From the NCBI GenBank assembly GCA_963693365.1, contig CAVNZM010000003.1, positions 8,866,001 through 8,930,000 of the forward strand: 64,000 bases of DNA, given 5' to 3'. Below the pieces are notes generated by a model. It made no database searches and had not been told where the DNA came from. It saw only the letters and a program-made list of their open reading frames with translations. This DNA is from Amoebidium appalachense (Eukaryota > Ichthyosporea). Shown piece by piece: positions 53,725-64,000 of the stretch (the stretch's first letter is position 1; every line of letters begins with the position of its first letter). Both the position numbers and the translations under genes were made by a program.

Positions 53725-54429
53725 TCGGGGGGGGGGGCATCTTTGTTAAACGAATATATTGGGCTGGCTTAAACGTAGTAGCCATTCTTACATATTCTAG
53801 AAGAACATGCACGCTAAAAGTCTAACCAGGCAGGAAACTCTGTCTACACCACAGCCGCTGGGTCTGACATGCATGTTAGGCTGCAAGCAGGACTATGCGA
53901 GGTTTAGCAAACTTTGCGTTGATGAAATCATTAATTGCCTTACGCGACGCAGGATATGGCCCACAAACGGCCTGAAATCTATCATCGAGTAGAGTAACAC
54001 AAAAAAACAGGTTGCCGTGCACATGCGGGCGGACGATCGTGAAAAGGTAAAATTCCCGTTATGAGCAGGTGGCGCCATTTTTGGTTGCCTCATACCCAGC
54101 AGGTCATACCACGCCTGAGCCAGAGATGTCTGCATGCCGCTGGATGTGACGCTGTTCACGTGATTAAACCATGTGCCCAAAGCCAGACGGGTCCCAAGGT
54201 GTTGGTATGCGGTGCACCATGGTGCCCTGTGGTCCAGGGAAGCGCAGATGCCACATGCAGCGGGCTTCCGCCTTGTAGCCACGACATGGGACCCATAGCT
54301 GTCGTTGTTGCACCGCGAGCTCCCAGGCCTGTGTGGCAGAAGTTTAAGAGCAGCAGGTTTGCTGGAGGCTGTGTGTGCATGCTTGCCACTGAAGGGGAGA
54401 TTGCAAGAGGATAGCATTATATGCTTATT
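53331..54429. other. unassigned, mostly unique sequence
   Basis: Poly-C at 53487-53520 and poly-G at 53696-53722. The stretch 53800-54420 has complex, balanced composition and open frames on both strands (117 aa plus, 196 aa minus), but no motif, splice pattern or codon signal that decides between them. Confidence 0.4.
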
Positions 54430-55467
<1,038 letters not shown>

Positions 55468-56097
55468 TCAGAGTGTTACACGAGGCGAGTATGCGTAGAG
55501 TGGCTTGGGCATATGTAGGCACACTTGCGTAAAAACCATCGACAAGTGTTGGCCACTCTGACGGAGCTTCGCGCTCAAGGCGATGGTGGACTCAGTGCCC
55601 AACCGGCACATGCCCTTGTGCTCCAGAGCGCACTTTGTAATTTCCCATTTCCCAGTGCTCTCGCCATTGACCGACGTAGGTTTCGCGATAACTGACCACT
55701 TACAACGGTGATCCTTCTGTACTGATTTTGATCCATATATGCAACCAAACTGAACCATTTCGCGCCCCTCCTTGGTTTCTGTGTGTGGTTTTACGGCAAA
55801 AATCATGCTCGGATTGGTGGGATGTAGAGCATGAGTTTTCACATGTCGCTCAAAACTGGGTAGGTCGTTGAACTCCTGATTGAGGTACAAAACACTCTGG
55901 TCTATTGGGACAGCGTATGTCTGCGGTGCACGTGTAAGAGGTTCTTCGCCAACCTCAGACTCAGAGTCCCACACGGTTTGAAGCACGTCTTCCCCTATGT
56001 GTAAGGACCCGAGTTAGCACATTTGCACAACTATAAAAAAAAACCGTGCACAACCTGCTGCCTTTTTAGACTGACCAAAAGTCGCGTTGGGTGCCAT
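55468..56097 (-). CDS. FAR1/MULE-type zinc DNA-binding protein, 5' part
   Basis: Two exons fit: ATG at 56097 (MAPNATFGQSKKAAG) to donor GCAG|gttgtg at 56054, then acceptor acacatag and an open frame from 55994. The second exon has the pattern of the FAR1-type domain found in Mutator-like transposases and derived transcription factors: a Phe/Glu start (FNDLPSFERHVKTHA), FGCIYGS, then HRCKWSVIAK, then GKWEITKCALEHKG, giving the Cys, Cys and His zinc ligands. No transposase DDE core is visible; the frame ends at 55468, probably inside an intron. It may be a transposon remnant or a domesticated gene. The boundary of the last exon is uncertain. Confidence 0.55.
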
Positions 56098-57336
56098 ATT
56101 GTTGCCACTAGTTGGGACGAAACGGTACACTGGTTTCACGAACACCACAAACTCTGCGCGCCACTGCCATGTTGTGTTGGCGCCTGAAATAAGGTGTACC
56201 AATCATTTGCAAGAGTTTGGACTATGTTCATTGGTTGTAGCTCAGGTGTAGGTGTAGGCGGCAGGCTAGGTAAGAACCGGTTCGGTTCAGAAGTGAAACT
56301 GTTCAGATGACCCGATGATTCTGGGTCGAATCAAAGAAATTCTCCAAGGTTCGGGTCAAAACTCAAAATGATCATCTTCCTTACGTTGCAAAAAACTACG
56401 TAAGCTATCACCTTTCGTTGATTCGTCATAAGTCATGCATAATCAAAAACGCTGTTTAATGCTTGTGATTGGCTGAGGTGAAGACGTAAGGGCAATGATT
56501 GGCCGTCACCACACGGAAGAGAGCACTTTTAAAGATTGAGATAAAATGGATTTAAAATGTATATCACGTTTGTAGATCGCCGTGACGCATAGTTTAGTAT
56601 ATAGAAAAGAGACACCTCTTTGTTTTAAACCCTGTTATAACCTCACAATACTACTGGATGGTGCCATACACCTAGGTGTTCCACTCGATCACTATTTGTA
56701 AACTAATCTTGACAAGTTTGCGTATAATTGAACCAACCAAAAATTAAATCTATAAAGCAAACTAGATCCAACATGATGGATTGGATGAAAGTGGCTCCCC
56801 AATGAAAACCCTCCAATATAGAGTACTGATAGTCTTACATCAGATACCCGGGTCCCTTACTTGTGCCATACATGCATCTTACTTGTGCCATACATGCAAC
56901 TGAGGGTTCCGTGCTTCAACCACGAGAGCGCGGTAAATGAGAATGATCATCCTCCTCCTTATGTCCTAATCATAATGGAGGGACACCATTGGATGCATAC
57001 AATAAAAATAACAGCTGTGCAGAAATTTACTATGCATAGATAGAAGAAACTTTTTTATCAAAAAAATTACATATTTTTTTCCTGCTCTGTTCTAAAAATC
57101 TAACAGATCTAGATATGCTTCGAGTTTCCTACTCACAAGTTACAACACGGGCCCGGGACTATCGAGGAAAGAATGTAAAGACAAGCATTTACACACTTCC
57201 ACTGTCAAATCAAAAGACAGCTACGCACAATGCAAATATTTACACAAAAAATGTAACGGTTCGTTTACACTGGTTTGTACGCTTGGTCGTGGGGTTCATG
57301 TATTGGGAGGTTGCTAAATGAACTTCAGTTTATTCA
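56098..57336. other. AT-rich unique sequence, no gene seen
   Basis: No homopolymer tracts, unlike most of the window. A short direct repeat CTTGTGCCATACATGCA lies at about 56859-56898. No coding region supported. Confidence 0.5.
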
Positions 57337-57419
57337 GATGAGGTCGCATGGAAACCAGGGAGGGTGGGTAGAAACCAGCTGGTTTCCCCCCATCCTCCCG
57401 GTTTCCATGCGACCTCATC
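57337..57419. repeat. 83-bp inverted repeat (hairpin)
   Basis: Left arm GATGAGGTCGCATGGAAACC ... GAAACCAG and right arm CTGGTTTC ... GGTTTCCATGCGACCTCATC are near-perfect reverse complements with no spacer; the outer 20 bp match exactly. It lies 360 bp upstream of the 106-aa reading frame. Confidence 0.8.
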
Positions 57420-57523
57420 AAATTTCCTAAAAACACATCGCACTAGACTATTGGCGATGTGTCCAAACTGACAAACTGACTGTGTTTGCGCTTTATATAC
57501 CCGCTCGACTGTGTTGAGATTGT

Positions 57524-57597
57524 CCAATCACAATCGAGAACATGTTAAAAACTGATCCGCAAATCACCACGGCGTGTTTCGGAAGCTAGCATATAAA
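57524..57597 (+). promoter_or_regulatory. CCAAT and TATA boxes of the minigene
   Basis: CCAAT at 57524-57528 and TATAAA at 57592-57597, followed about 25-30 bp later by TCACC/GCAGTC, a plausible start site. The ATG of the reading frame is about 100 bp downstream of the TATA box. Confidence 0.55.
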
Positions 57598-57695
57598 GGG
57601 GCATTATTCAGGGCAGCAGTCACCACCAAGATATTAGAACATTACAGGGATATATTGCACCAAGCACCAAATCTGCAGCAATTTCAAACATTACA

Positions 57696-58016
57696 ATGGG
57701 ACAATTACGTAGGAAAGCAACCGGTGCACAGGTGAATTCCAGTGTAGATGAAGTTGTTAAAACTGCCCAATCAAATCGAACCATCACAGTTGACAGTGCA
57801 GGAGGTACACGTGTACTTGCCCCGGTGACCAATCACACGAATGTTTGCATTCCACAGACAACCAATCAAATCGAGAAAAGAACTACCAATCAAACATCAA
57901 TGAATGCAGCACTGCAGGCTGCTACGGATTTTTTCCGGGGTGCCACCGTACATGGAAACATCAATATTTATGTAAATCAGCCTTTTGAAACCCAGCAGGA
58001 TAATAAGGAAAATTAA
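57696..58016 (+). CDS. small uncharacterised protein, 106 aa
   Basis: ATG at 57696 to TAA at 58016, no intron needed. TATA box upstream and AATAAA 67 bp downstream make a complete compact transcription unit. The product is Asn/Thr/Gln-rich, N-terminus basic (MGQLRRKATGAQ), and ends with an apparent beta-strand motif (GATVHGNINIYVNQP) and a charged DNKEN tail. No signal peptide or membrane segment. I do not recognise the family. Its composition and setting between inverted repeats differ from the rest of the window, so it might be cargo of a small mobile element; this is inference only. Confidence 0.6.
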   Translation: MGQLRRKATGAQVNSSVDEVVKTAQSNRTITVDSAGGTRVLAPVTNHTNVCIPQTTNQIEKRTTNQTSMNAALQAATDFFRGATVHGNINIYVNQPFETQQDNKEN

Positions 58017-58082
58017 ATATACAATACTTCACAAATAATTTTTTTAGTGACTATGTAAACCAGACTGGTTCTGGATTATGCA

Positions 58083-58088
58083 AATAAA
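58083..58088 (+). terminator. polyadenylation signal of the minigene
   Basis: AATAAA 67 bp after the TAA stop of the 106-aa frame, at a normal distance for a cleavage site. Confidence 0.5.
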
Positions 58089-58153
58089 TACAGTAGACTA
58101 AGCGAGTTCTCGCGTACAAACCGAGTCATATTTACCTCGGTCAGCTTGCCTCC

Positions 58154-58283
58154 ATCAGAGTTCACAGGCCGAGTCGGGTGGGTTCATGACCTCCGCACCT
58201 TCGGTGCGTCGGTCATGAACCTGACCTCCGCACCTTCGGTGCGTCGGTCATGAACCCACCCGACTCGGCCTGTGAACTCTGAT
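58154..58283. repeat. 130-bp palindrome with internal hairpins
   Basis: Outer arms (start ATCAGAGTTCACAGGCCGAG, inner end TTCATGACC) are exact reverse complements of 38 bp or so. The interior holds two copies of TGACCTCCGCACC-TTCGGTGCG, each itself a hairpin. It lies between the minigene and the LTR of A3. Confidence 0.88.
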
Positions 58284-58404
58284 TTCGGCAGCTGACCTCG
58301 GTATATGACTCTTGATTCACCGGAATGGTTACCGACGGTCCTGCGTGACAGTGTGAGCCAACTCAGCCAAGTCGCATATGGAGGGCACAATCGAATAGAA
58401 TATG

Positions 58405-59339
58405 TGTTAAATTCTATAAGTATTTAGGATGTAAGCAGAGACACAGTGGTGCAGTGTGAAAACACCACAGACACACACAACAACAAAACACGGAACGATC
58501 GGAGCAGTGTACACAACAGACATCAATGTTTAGACACGACTGAACTCAATTTATTTTGATCGCTAATAAATACCTGAAATTCCCTTAAGTTAAATCCATA
58601 CATGATTTCCGACCAGTCGGAAATCAGATCTATGTCTAAAATAACCAATCATAATTAACTGATTATTTCCCGGATAGATCCGGAGACGCGGGAACACACA
58701 CCATAGGTCACAGCTATAAGAAAGAAAAGAGGTGAAGAGTAACGAGGAAAGAGGTGGTGTTTCTAACCTATCATCGGCTACAAAGACTCAGACATTTTCT
58801 GACTAAGTCCACTGATTGGATATAGTACGGCAACACACAAAACAAAAGTGGTTGACTAAGCTATGAATCATACCTGACAAGCTAAAGTGTAACCTAAGTG
58901 TTTTTCTACCAATCAAAACATAACGAGTAATATAAATCTACTCAACGTATATTAGTGAGAGAGAAATATAATTAAATGAAAGGAAACAAGAGAAGAAAGA
59001 AAGAGAAAAGAAAAGACGAAGAAAGAGGAAAAAGAAAAGAAAGCAGGACAGAAAACACGAACAGCAAAACACAGTTATAACCGAAGATATTCATGTACAC
59101 ATAACATGTACACGTGTCTCCCTCACTGGGTAGACTCGTGTACCTATAATCAGTTGCTGTAAAATATATCTAAACACACGAATATAGCCGACACAACACG
59201 ATTACAAGTACTCAAATACACTGGAGATCGATGTCATAATTTACGTACAAGGAGCACATCTTTTTCATTAAGTAAATGAATGAAAACATAACACGAACTG
59301 AGAAGATCTTACAATATGTAAATACTACGTATTATAACA
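58405..59339 (-). repeat. 3' LTR of A3 (subfamily A-prime)
   Basis: 935 bp, plus strand TGTTAAATTCTATAAG ... ACGTATTATAACA. Palindrome at 58614-58635. It shares ends and some blocks with the A1 LTR, but the middle (AGAAAGAAAAGAGGTGAAG and neighbours) matches the LTR at 13613 instead. Confidence 0.88.
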
Positions 59340-59744
59340 TCCCCACTTAAGACTTTGAAGTTTGTGTTATCATATCCCCACTGAACTAGTGAAATCTCCC
59401 CACTTGAGAACAGAAACGGAAAAAAAAAAAATTAAAGTGTGTACTTTTCCGGGGGGGGGGGGGGGGGGGGAGAAGGGGGGGGGGAGGGGGGGAAGGGGGG
59501 GGGGAAGGGGGGGGGGGAGGGGGGGAAGGAACCGGGGCAAAAACAACGAATATATATAACGTGTATAGGCGGTGTTTGATTAACTGGGTTTTAAACCAGT
59601 GAAAGATAGAGTAGAGTGATGGTACAGGTCAAACCTTATATATAAACCCTAAGTGGGCATACCCACAAAGGCAATACATATGATATAATGATGTTGATAA
59701 AGTAAGTAGTACACATGAGAAAATCACTCTTGAAGTAGGTCGGG
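59340..59744 (-). other. A3 3' untranslated region with G-tract and polypurine motifs
   Basis: Same layout as A1: three TCCCCACT motifs (AGTGGGGA in element sense), then a shorter interrupted G-tract at 59451-59526 and the conserved GGAACCGGGGCAAAAACAAC segment. Confidence 0.82.
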
Positions 59745-62700
59745 TCAATCCACAATATCCGGTAAACAAAGTCGAGCACGATGGTGGACATGACTCGGGC
59801 CGGGGAGGGGTTTGGTGAGTATGTCAGCTAAGTTGTGGGCTGACTCAACGTAGTGGACAACCACGTCCCCACTGGCAATGTAGTCCTTGGTGTTGTGATA
59901 CCGGACGGCAATGTGTTTGGTACGGTGCTTGATGCCGGTGGAGTTGACGATGGCGATGGTCGACTGGTTGTCACAGTACACCGGAGTCGGAGCAAGCATG
60001 GGACAGCCGAGTTCCTTGAAGAGGTCACGGACCCAAGCAACTTCTTGGGTGCCAGCATTGAGAGCAATCAGCTCAGCTTCAGTGGTGCTGGTAGCCGTGA
60101 TGGGCTGGAGCTTGGAGTACCAGATGACGGGCATACCAGCAAACACGATAATGTAGCCGGTGGTAGACTTCTTGCTGTCGGCACAACCAGCAAAGTCAGC
60201 ATCCGTGTAGCATTCGAGTATGGGGGACTGGGTGGCCGAGTACTTGTAGTCAATGCCAAGGTCAATGGTGCCGAGCAGGTACCGGGCCACACGACGGAGA
60301 AGGTCCCAGTGAGTCTTGCCGGGGTTGGTGCTGAACCGACCAAGGAAGCCGATGGCATAGGCAATGTCGGGACGTGTGCACCGTGCCACCCAGAGGAGAC
60401 GGCCGAGTAACTCACGGTAGGGCACGGTGAACGGTTGGGGGGGGCAATCAGCCAGGGAGACGGTGGTGCCTGCAGGGATGGGGGTAGACTTGGACTTGGC
60501 ATCGGTGAGGTTGAAGTCGTGGATGATATCCATGATGTAAGACCTCTGGTGCATGTGGAGGTGATGGGGATCAGAGTGATTAAAATCAACACCGAGCATA
60601 CGGTCAAATGGACTCATACGACAGCTGGCCATCTTGCTGATGTGGGCAGCCAGGTCACTGGCAGCAGTAGAACCCCGGGTGTTGGTGATGGTGGAGTCAT
60701 CGACGTAGTTACCAGCCCGTACCACATCGTTGTTGGGGAAGAACCGGAGGTAGATGCACGGGTCGGTCTTAGTACGGGTCAGGCCATGGGCAAGAAGAAT
60801 GCCGTCGAGGAAGTCGTACCAAGCCTTGGAGGCTTGCTTGAGGCCGTACAGGGCTTTCTTGAGTCTCCAGACCTTGCCAAGTGTGGCCATGGTGATGAAT
60901 CCCGGGGGTTGTTTCATGTAGATGGTCTCGGTGAGTGGGCTGTTGAGAAAGGCCGTAGACACGTCGAGTTGATGTATGTCATGACCTTCAACAACGGCCA
61001 GAGCTAGGATGGCACGGAGAGCAGCCGGACGGATGACAGGGCTCTCAATCAACTCATAGTCAACACCGTATTGCTGACTGAAGCCTTGAGCAACACCACG
61101 TGCCTTGATCTTGGTGTCACCAGCCGAGTTGAGAGTTTTCTCGGAGACAATCCACTTGAAGCCGACGATGTTAGCACCAGGGGGAGGGTCAACAAGTTCA
61201 AAGATGTCTTTGTCGACGAAGGCTTGATACTCAGCAGTCAGGGCTGACTTGACCTGATCACCATTGGGTCCGGAACAGAGTTGACGGACAAGTTTGGGTA
61301 GTTGGTCGATGTTGATGGGGGGACCGGGGGGGACTGGCAGGGTGGTGGTGGCTTGAAGTCCAACCTTGCCCTGGAGACGGGCAGAACGACGGGGTGCAGG
61401 AACCGGGGTAGGTGGAGACGGTGGGGGGGGAACTTGGAAGTTCGGAAGTGCAGGGGGGGCAACCTCCGGGCTGGACGGGGCCGAGTGGAAGTTGTCGGGG
61501 GAGCCGGGTCGGATGGGTGTGACGTTGCCAGGGGCAGGATGAGGGTCGGCAGGCTGGACGGGCACGGGGGCAGGGGGGCCGGTGGGGGGGGGTGTCGGGG
61601 GAACGACGATGGCAGGAGGGGGGCCAGAGTACACCAGACAAACATCATCTTCAGTGTCAACTGTGGGGGGTGGGGTGGTCGAGGTAGCAGTGGTGTCGGG
61701 GGTCGGAAGGGTTGATGGAATGTCGGACGGGAGATAAGCTGATTCGTCGAAAATCACATCACGGAAGAGGCCGACACGATGGGTGGTGGCATTGAAGATC
61801 CGGTGGCAGTGTGATTGAAGATCATAGCCGATATACATGCCGAGTTTGACGGTGGGGGCCAGCTTGTTCCGTTTAGAGGCTGGCACGTGAGTGTAGGCAG
61901 GGCAACCGAACACTTTGAGCTCGGAGATGTCGGGCTTGACACCGTAGAAAACCTCGAATGGTGTACGACCATTGGCAGTCGTGGACGGGGTGACGTTGAT
62001 GATGTAGGCGGCATGTTGGAGGGCCTCAGCCCACAGTTTGGGAGACAGAGACTGATCTTGGACTTGATGGAGGAGGCAACGGACAATCTCTTGGAGGAAC
62101 CGCATACGTCGTTCAACATAGCCGTTCAGTTGAGGGCAGTCCACCGGAGCATAGCTGGCCTTGATGCCCTGGGAGAGGCAAAAAGCACGGGTATCCTTGG
62201 AGGTGAACTCAGAGCCGGAGTCGAAGTGGTAAACACCAACTTTGGAGGGGGCATGGGTGGCAACGAGGTTGGTGTGAGCTGTGAGAATATCCAGGGTGGT
62301 GGTACGGTCGGCCATCGGGTAGATCTTGACGAGGCCAGAGGCACGGCAGACAGTGACGAGAGCAACCTTGGAACCTCCGTACGATGTTGTGGTAGGCTCA
62401 AAAAAATCCCAATGCCATTCATGACCGGGGATGTTGGAGTGAGGACGGTCACCCCTGAACGGAGCCTTGGTGGTCTTACCCATAATGCAGCCATGACAAT
62501 CAGGAACATCACAGTCGAGGACAGAGGAGGGGAGACCAATAACAAGGTCGTGTTTCACCATGTCCTTGATGCTGGTCATAGCTCGGTGCCCCAGACGATG
62601 GTGCCAGATGGATGGGTTAACACTGGTAGTGGCAGCCAGAGCCACAGGACGAGTGGGTGGTTGAATGGTGTAGTCCTTGAAGTAATACAGACCGTTGTGT

Positions 62701-64000
62701 AGACGGAGGTTGACGAGATGACGGCCGGTGAGTCGGTCGAAGAGGAATGACGGAGTGGAGGCATCGTTCAAATCACCCTTGATGTATTCGGCAGCAGCTT
62801 GGGATGTTGAAATGAGGAAGGCTTGGCCAGACGGGGTGTAGTAGGCTTCAATGGTTAGGGTGGTAGTGCCATGGTCGGTGGTGGTGTTGATGACGATATG
62901 GCCGGTGTGAGTGGCCAAGACGGGGGTGCCATTGAAGGCAGCAACGGGAGTCGGTGTCGGAAGGGGAGTGAGGTCATGGAAGAACTCACGGGTGGGGCAA
63001 ACAGTCATGTTGCACCCGGAATCCCAGGCAGGGTCGGAGGACACGGGGACGGAGCTAGCATTGTATGCCGAGAAAGCAAAGGAGACAGATTTCTCACTGC
63101 CTTGACGGGAACGGTTGTGTCTGGACATACGGCATTTCGGCTCAGGGCAATCGATGATCGTGTGATCAGGCTCGTGGCAGTAGGAGCATTCTTTCACGGA
63201 CGGGGTGTTAGAACGAGCCGGGGAATCAGAACGACGGGAACCCGAGAAACGGGAACGACTGGGGGAACGAGACGTGGACCGGAAGACAGGCCGGTGGGGG
63301 GAACGGGATCGGGTGTGCTGACGGGAGAGACGAGTTCGGAGGTCCGTGCCAGAGGTACGGTCAAGTCGGGTGCGTAAGTCACGGCGAGGAAGATCACGGG
63401 GGGGAGTACTGGCATTTAATGCCATGCTGGACTTGGAGGCACGGTGGGCACGGTTGTTCCGGAGTTGCATCTTGAGGTCTTGACGTAACTCGATGCCCTT
63501 GACGTGGTTATGGAGGGACTCGAAGTCGGGGAATAGCTTATCACCGAAGTGATAGTCTTCGATAAGACGATTGAACTCAGGGGTGAGGTCGTCTCTGGTG
63601 GTGAGTTCATTGAAGAACTTCTCAGCTAGACGAGTGAAGTGAATGGACTCATCTTGGAGAGACTGGAGCTGGTTCACGATGGTCTGCAGACGGCTCAGGT
63701 AGGTGGTGAATGATTCACCGGGCTGAAGGGCACAGGCATCCCACTGACGGTGAAGGATGCGGATCTGATCGGGTTTGCCTTGGAGATAGTGTTGACGGAA
63801 TTTCCACATGGCCCGTTCAGGGTCCATGCCAATACGGTACTGGGCAACGGTGGTGAGGACGGAAGGGTCGATGTTCTGTATCATATGGAGCAGGAGGCAA
63901 TTGCGGGCCTCTTTGAGTTCCGCGGTAGTGCCGTAGCCATAGAAGGGGGGTTCACCGTCAACCGCGACGGTGGTAGGGGGGACGTAGTTGTCAGCAAGGA
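59745..64000 (-). CDS. copia gag-pol polyprotein (A3, partial at 5')
   Basis: Open without interruption from the window edge to TGA at 59745. All domains of A1 are present: CCHC knuckle, DSG protease, integrase HHCC with the Trp kept (WHHRLGHR) and DD35E core, RT with YVDD, RNase H. It differs from A1 at roughly ten residues. By alignment the ATG would lie about 150 bp beyond the window. It appears functional and better conserved than A1 at the integrase zinc domain. Confidence 0.92.
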   Translation of the reverse strand, partial: LADNYVPPTTVAVDGEPPFYGYGTTAELKEARNCLLLHMIQNIDPSVLTTVAQYRIGMDPERAMWKFRQHYLQGKPDQIRILHRQWDACALQPGESFTTYLSRLQTIVNQLQSLQDESIHFTRLAEKFFNELTTRDDLTPEFNRLIEDYHFGDKLFPDFESLHNHVKGIELRQDLKMQLRNNRAHRASKSSMALNASTPPRDLPRRDLRTRLDRTSGTDLRTRLSRQHTRSRSPHRPVFRSTSRSPSRSRFSGSRRSDSPARSNTPSVKECSYCHEPDHTIIDCPEPKCRMSRHNRSRQGSEKSVSFAFSAYNASSVPVSSDPAWDSGCNMTVCPTREFFHDLTPLPTPTPVAAFNGTPVLATHTGHIVINTTTDHGTTTLTIEAYYTPSGQAFLISTSQAAAEYIKGDLNDASTPSFLFDRLTGRHLVNLRLHNGLYYFKDYTIQPPTRPVALAATTSVNPSIWHHRLGHRAMTSIKDMVKHDLVIGLPSSVLDCDVPDCHGCIMGKTTKAPFRGDRPHSNIPGHEWHWDFFEPTTTSYGGSKVALVTVCRASGLVKIYPMADRTTTLDILTAHTNLVATHAPSKVGVYHFDSGSEFTSKDTRAFCLSQGIKASYAPVDCPQLNGYVERRMRFLQEIVRCLLHQVQDQSLSPKLWAEALQHAAYIINVTPSTTANGRTPFEVFYGVKPDISELKVFGCPAYTHVPASKRNKLAPTVKLGMYIGYDLQSHCHRIFNATTHRVGLFRDVIFDESAYLPSDIPSTLPTPDTTATSTTPPPTVDTEDDVCLVYSGPPPAIVVPPTPPPTGPPAPVPVQPADPHPAPGNVTPIRPGSPDNFHSAPSSPEVAPPALPNFQVPPPPSPPTPVPAPRRSARLQGKVGLQATTTLPVPPGPPINIDQLPKLVRQLCSGPNGDQVKSALTAEYQAFVDKDIFELVDPPPGANIVGFKWIVSEKTLNSAGDTKIKARGVAQGFSQQYGVDYELIESPVIRPAALRAILALAVVEGHDIHQLDVSTAFLNSPLTETIYMKQPPGFITMATLGKVWRLKKALYGLKQASKAWYDFLDGILLAHGLTRTKTDPCIYLRFFPNNDVVRAGNYVDDSTITNTRGSTAASDLAAHISKMASCRMSPFDRMLGVDFNHSDPHHLHMHQRSYIMDIIHDFNLTDAKSKSTPIPAGTTVSLADCPPQPFTVPYRELLGRLLWVARCTRPDIAYAIGFLGRFSTNPGKTHWDLLRRVARYLLGTIDLGIDYKYSATQSPILECYTDADFAGCADSKKSTTGYIIVFAGMPVIWYSKLQPITATSTTEAELIALNAGTQEVAWVRDLFKELGCPMLAPTPVYCDNQSTIAIVNSTGIKHRTKHIAVRYHNTKDYIASGDVVVHYVESAHNLADILTKPLPGPSHVHHRARLCLPDIVD

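Larger units (their letters stand above)
58405..64000 (-). mobile_element. Ty1/copia element A3 (5' end beyond window)
   Basis: 3' LTR at 58405-59339, 3' untranslated region with polypurine motifs and G-tract, then an open gag-pol frame to the right edge. Coding sequence is about 99 percent identical to A1 by eye, but the LTR is of the other subfamily (like 13613). Confidence 0.92.

Overview
The window is nuclear DNA of a eukaryote. It has spliced genes with small exons, very long homopolymer (C/G) and CA/GT tracts, and Ty1/copia retrotransposons. A 30-nt segment of one retrotransposon leader is complementary to the animal-type initiator tRNA-Met, and the main gene is a HEATR6 ortholog. An animal or a close unicellular relative (holozoan) is therefore the best guess; the species cannot be named from sequence alone.

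Layout. (1) 9-10462, minus strand: a HEATR6-like HEAT-repeat gene. It could be rebuilt as ten phase-consistent exons plus one uncertain linker exon; its 3' half lies beyond the left edge. Its introns carry the poly-G/C and CA/GT tracts and several copies of a small dispersed repeat. (2) 12395-13612: remains of a non-LTR (LINE) reverse transcriptase on the minus strand, broken by a 46-bp tandem duplication. (3) 13613-36327: a nest of LTR elements. A decayed copia element (13613-16726) is followed by an inverted LTR fragment, then by a second decayed copia element A2 (17627-35902). Inside the C-rich 3' untranslated region of A2 sits family-B element 21630-34843 (TSD TTCCC). Inside the gag of B sits an intact minus-strand copia A1, 22733-29541 (TSD GAAGT). 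A2 ends in a chimeric LTR joined to a third LTR family. (4) 36755-37020: a foldback element with perfect 34-bp inverted repeats. (5) 38118-39955, minus: a tyrosinase-type copper oxidase with a Thr-rich stalk. (6) 41640-49500: an array of about ten copies of one short exon with its CA-repeat acceptor, ending in a terminal coding exon at 49503-49672 (plus strand gene, product not recognised). (7) 49673-55467: low-complexity sequence with a segmental duplication. (8) 55468-56097, minus: a FAR1/MULE-type DNA-binding protein fragment. (9) 57337-58283: a compact TATA-ORF-AATAAA minigene (106 aa) between two hairpin-forming inverted repeats. (10) 58405-64000: a third copia element (A3, minus), coding region nearly identical to A1 but with LTRs of a different subfamily; it runs off the right edge.

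The most interesting signal is at the A1 primer-binding region. The element carries, directly next to its LTR, a copy of what looks like the 5' half of initiator tRNA-Met (nt 39 back to nt 10), the half-tRNA primer known from Drosophila copia. The related elements here lack this segment. The amplified exon array and a dispersed repeat always joined to G-runs are the other strong points. Most long ORFs in the CA/GT and C/G tracts are low-complexity artefacts and were left out.
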